DNA of 64,000 nt from Kiloniella litopenaei (GTDB lineage: Bacteria; Pseudomonadota; Alphaproteobacteria; Kiloniellales; Kiloniellaceae), in assembly GCF_000982415.1 (NCBI RefSeq), contig NZ_LANI01000017.1, positions 124,001 through 188,000 of the forward strand, read 5' to 3'. The notes beneath the pieces were generated by a model that was not told the origin of the DNA, did not search any database, and saw only the letters and a program-made list of their open reading frames with translations. Below are positions 63,765 to 64,000 of the stretch, piece by piece. A program made the position numbers and the translations under genes. Positions within the stretch are counted from its first letter, which is position 1. Each line of letters begins with the position of its first letter.

Positions 63765-64000
63765 TTAGCCAAAGATAACTTTCGGTAACCAGGTTGCGAG
63801 TTCCGGAAAGAGCGCCAGAATAAGCAAGGCGATGATCTGGATAAAGACAAAGGGAATGACACCCTTGTAGATCTGCATTGTGGTCACTTCCTTTGGTGCC
63901 ACCCCCCTTAGATAGAAGAGCGCAAAGCCAAAGGGAGGGGTGAGGAAGGATGTTTGCAGGTTCATTGCCATCATCACGCCGAGCCATACCGGGCTGATAT
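63765..64000 (-). CDS. TRAP transporter large permease (DctM), C-terminal part
   Basis: The 3' end of a minus-strand gene running off the right edge; about 77 codons are visible. Reading from the edge it gives ISPVWLGVMMAMNLQTSF, then LTPPFGFALFYLRGVAP and a final hydrophobic helix ending ATWLPKVIFG. The LTPPFGFALFYLRG stretch is typical of the C terminus of DctM proteins, especially those of the longer dicarboxylate/mannitol type. It is distinct from the TRAP system at 24.5-27.4 kb. A strong terminator follows at 63704-63740. Confidence 0.88.
   Translation of the reverse strand, partial: ISPVWLGVMMAMNLQTSFLTPPFGFALFYLRGVAPKEVTTMQIYKGVIPFVFIQIIALLILALFPELATWLPKVIFG

Noticed and set aside
1-64000. 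Search for insertion sequences, prophage, CRISPR arrays, tRNA and rRNA genes
   Set aside because: No transposase, integrase, phage structural gene, regularly spaced repeats, or tRNA/rRNA-like sequence was recognised in any gap.

Overview
The window reads as the chromosome of a free-living or host-associated, probably marine, alphaproteobacterium. The evidence is the core block dapA-smpB-NYN-folK-rpoZ-rsh-acpS-lepB-rnc-era-recO-parC (47.6-60.4 kb), whose order is typical of Alphaproteobacteria, together with TRAP transporters and carnitine/betaine catabolism. Base composition is moderate and slightly AT-rich. A Kiloniella- or Terasakiella-like member of the Rhodospirillales is my guess only. 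I see no insertion sequence, prophage, CRISPR array, tRNA or rRNA.

Left part (0-32 kb), catabolism. (a) Tyrosine/aromatic keto-acid degradation is split over three transcription units: a VOC dioxygenase plus an FAH-family hydrolase (0.6-2.2 kb, minus), a TRAP transporter with a MarR regulator and maleylacetoacetate isomerase (24.5-28.6 kb, plus), and 4-hydroxyphenylpyruvate dioxygenase (28.7-29.8 kb, minus). Each unit is preceded by the same palindrome, TAGTTTCA-N2-TGAAACTA, so I infer one regulon under the MarR protein. (b) Carnitine and probably gamma-butyrobetaine degradation (2.5-10.2 kb): a CdhR-like regulator diverges from a BKACE dehydrocarnitine-cleaving enzyme, a carnitine dehydrogenase-thioesterase fusion, an acyl-CoA dehydrogenase, an ADP-forming CoA ligase and a clear CaiD orthologue. 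Two 9-bp direct repeats exactly 21 bp apart lie in the divergent promoter. (c) A GMC dehydrogenase, a LysR regulator, an enolase-superfamily enzyme and an aldehyde dehydrogenase (10.4-15.7 kb) share an 18-bp motif in two promoters. A dipeptide-type ABC importer follows, with a phosphodiesterase-like enzyme and a CocE-type hydrolase (16.2-24.3 kb). The substrate is unknown.

Middle (30-47 kb). A ribokinase-like kinase and a nucleoside hydrolase come first. A two-subunit molybdenum hydroxylase with an unusual di-haem lipoprotein follows, then a phosphonate monoester hydrolase/sulfatase, a chemoreceptor with an acidic insertion in its sensor, an M23 peptidase-bactofilin pair, a threonine dehydratase-like enzyme, a haloacid dehalogenase and a soluble lytic transglycosylase.

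Right part (47-64 kb), core. This holds lysine biosynthesis, trans-translation, folate, RNA polymerase omega, (p)ppGpp, ACP synthase, signal peptidase, RNase III, Era, RecO and topoisomerase IV A. pdxJ, often found between rsh and acpS in this block, is not there. A lone solute-binding protein sits between recO and parC. After parC come an overlapping methanogen-output-domain-like protein and histidine kinase, a BenE-type transporter, and the 3' end of a second TRAP large permease running off the right edge.
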